A stretch of 64,000 bases of DNA from Pararhizobium sp. IMCC21322 (GTDB taxonomy: Bacteria; Pseudomonadota; Alphaproteobacteria; Rhizobiales; GCA-2746425). Location of the stretch: assembly GCF_030758295.1 (NCBI RefSeq), contig NZ_CP132335.1, positions 4,812,412-4,876,411 on the forward strand. The letters are read 5' to 3'. Both the position numbers and the translations under genes were made by a program. The notes beneath the pieces are model-generated. The model made no database searches, was not told the DNA's origin, and saw nothing but the letters and a program-made list of their open reading frames with translations. Below are positions 62,567-64,000 of the stretch, in pieces (the first letter of the stretch is position 1; each line of letters opens with the position of its first letter).

Positions 62567-64000
62567 TTAACCCTGCAGGTGCTCAAACAAACGCGCCACC
62601 GCTTCCGCTCCTGGGTCGGCATGGCCTTCAAGTTGCTGGGCATTGATATAGGTCGCCCGACCTGCATTGGCTTTGACCAACGTTGCCGTATGATCTGCTC
62701 CCGCGCGCGCTGCATTTGCGGCCATATCCCAACCATCATTCAATGCATCCAGGGCCGGAAGAAGTGCGTCGACCATTGTTCGATCGCCAAGTTTTGCGCC
62801 TCCGACTTCTTGCATTCTCACCAGACCTGCTTTCAAGGAGCTGGTCATGGACAGACCGCTTGAGGCAGCATCACCGGCTGCCGCGAAAAAGATAGCAAGT
62901 AAAACGCCTGAAGACCCGCCCATCGCCTGGCTTAGTTCTTGGCCGATCGCGCGATAGAGTTGCGTGTGATCGGCCAGTGGAAGTGTGTCCATCGTGGAGA
63001 TCAGAGCGCGCGAGGCGCCTGCCAAAGTTGATCCTGTATCACCATCTCCTGATTTTGCATCAAGTGCGTTGAGGTCACTTTCTGATGCAATCAAAACTTC
63101 GCAACATTTTATCAGAAAATCGCGCGTTTCCTGATGCTCTGATGGAAGCGGCTTTATACGGGCCAGGCCATCAGGCAGGTTCAGAACAGTCACAGGAGTG
63201 ATTTCAGAAACGCCTGGCCAAGCAGACAGCGATGTTGGGTGTGAGAGTGTCTCAAGATCCTCATCATCTGAAGCATAGACGGAAACCGAGAACCCGCGCA
63301 TATCCAAAGACGTGACCATAGAAGCCGGGCCAATCAGCCATTTCAGTTTACCGGCGATATCTGAATTTGCCAGTTCGTTGGTCAGAATGGCCATTTCGAG
63401 TACAGAAGCACCGCCCAGATTGTTTAGTAAGGCCACATGATTGCCGTCACCCATATGGTTGGCAAGCTTGGCTACAACAGCGCCCATTGCCTGTTTGGCA
63501 TTTGTATACTGAATTTGCTCCACACCGGCTTCACCATGAATGCCAAGGCCCAGTTCCGCCATACCTTTGGGAATTCGCATTTCCTTTGGAGAGCCAGGAA
63601 CTGTGCATGTATCGAGCGACATGCCAATGGTTTTGGTTCCTGAAATCACCTTTTCAACGCGTTTGGCAATTTCTTTGAGAGAAACACCGCGGTCCGCCAA
63701 TGCACCAGCGATCTTGTGCACGAACAAGGTTCCTGCAACGCCACGCGCTTGTGGTAGATCGGGCAATGCAACATCATCATCAACAACCACCATGCTGACA
63801 TCGAGACCAAATGCTTTGGCTCGCTCTGCGGCAAGGCCAAAGTTCAGCCGATCACCTGTGTAGTTCTTAACGATGAGCAGACAACCCGCCGGGCCGGTAA
63901 CCGCCAGAATACCTGCCAGCACCGCATCAACTGAAGGCGAAGCAAACACGTCTCCGCAAACCGCAGCCGTTAGCATCCCCTCGCCCACAAATCCTGCATG
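62567..64000 (-). CDS. Dihydroxyacetone kinase, DhaK-DhaL fusion (start beyond window)
   Basis: The last 477 residues of an ATP-dependent fused kinase; the reading frame runs past the right edge (HAGFVGEGM is the first visible motif, so about 50-90 residues are missing). The DhaK domain has LIVKNYTGDRLNF, VDDDVALP, CTVPGSPKEM and the substrate-binding histidine in GLGIHGEAG. The DhaL domain has AKSGDGDTGSTLAGA for Mg-ATP and AMGGSSGVLLAIF. It phosphorylates dihydroxyacetone or another small ketose such as erythrulose with ATP, not PEP. It lies upstream of the broken chimera and probably replaced it. Confidence 0.92.
   Translation of the reverse strand, partial: HAGFVGEGMLTAAVCGDVFASPSVDAVLAGILAVTGPAGCLLIVKNYTGDRLNFGLAAERAKAFGLDVSMVVVDDDVALPDLPQARGVAGTLFVHKIAGALADRGVSLKEIAKRVEKVISGTKTIGMSLDTCTVPGSPKEMRIPKGMAELGLGIHGEAGVEQIQYTNAKQAMGAVVAKLANHMGDGNHVALLNNLGGASVLEMAILTNELANSDIAGKLKWLIGPASMVTSLDMRGFSVSVYASDDEDLETLSHPTSLSAWPGVSEITPVTVLNLPDGLARIKPLPSEHQETRDFLIKCCEVLIASESDLNALDAKSGDGDTGSTLAGASRALISTMDTLPLADHTQLYRAIGQELSQAMGGSSGVLLAIFFAAAGDAASSGLSMTSSLKAGLVRMQEVGGAKLGDRTMVDALLPALDALNDGWDMAANAARAGADHTATLVKANAGRATYINAQQLEGHADPGAEAVARLFEHLQG

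Overview
The window is a 64 kb stretch of a bacterial chromosome, most likely an alphaproteobacterium (Hyphomicrobiales- or Rhodobacterales-like). This is an inference from the protein families, the many ABC and TRAP uptake systems, SorC-type polyol regulation and a moderate GC content judged by eye. There are no rRNA or tRNA genes, phage genes, insertion sequences or CRISPR arrays that I can see. Nearly all of it is coding, in long, tightly packed operons with 1-14 base overlaps.

Layout. (1) 1-3.1 kb: the start of a PEP synthase gene, a small unknown protein, and a glycosyltransferase plus DUF374 acyltransferase pair. (2) 3.3-6.4 kb: a proton antiporter and a P1B-type metal ATPase. (3) 6.6-15.4 kb: a nine-gene operon read leftwards. 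It encodes an alpha/beta hydrolase, two proteins matching the two halves of the plant Tm-1 protein, and a complete ABC importer with two different ATPases and a small membrane protein. An AraC-type regulator with a PAS-like domain follows at 15.5 kb. (4) 16.4-34.2 kb: a sugar-alcohol or ketose catabolic island. A leftward operon carries an ABC importer, xylitol-type dehydrogenase, class II aldolase, FGGY kinase, HAD phosphatase and EryC-like isomerase. Facing it are an SDR and a fused aldolase-SDR. Then come a second FGGY kinase with a SorC regulator, and a divergent pair of AraM-like dehydrogenase and HAD-IIB phosphatase.

(5) 34.2-41 kb: a TetR regulator, and a TRAP transporter operon with a GAF protein and an amidohydrolase, divergent from a GntR regulator; an almost perfect 42-base palindrome lies between them. 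(6) 41-51 kb: surface-glycan genes (three glycosyltransferases, a nucleotidyltransferase, an epimerase, two sugar C-methyltransferase-type proteins) around a beta-barrel protein whose signal-like segment lies about 220 residues inside the chain. (7) 51-53 kb: a broken DUF4336/SRPBCC chimera and a Tat-exported dioxygenase-like protein next to a haem membrane protein. (8) 53.4-58.6 kb: a cystine/D-cysteine-type amino acid ABC importer with a PLP desulfhydrase and a divergent LysR. (9) 58.6-64 kb: MsrB, an iron-type alcohol dehydrogenase, a wrecked dhaL/dhaK chimera with an ABC ATPase tail, and the start-truncated view of an intact fused dihydroxyacetone kinase.

The dominant theme is uptake and breakdown of small polyols and ketoses: transporter, oxidation to a ketose, phosphorylation by FGGY or DAK kinases, then isomerisation or aldol cleavage to triose or glycolaldehyde-level products, with HAD phosphatases that could drain dead-end phosphates. 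The exact substrate cannot be read from sequence. The strongest candidates for something undescribed are the Tm-1-like/ABC/hydrolase operon with its asymmetric ATPase pair, the AraM-like/HAD pair in the polyol island, and the beta-barrel with a buried signal sequence.
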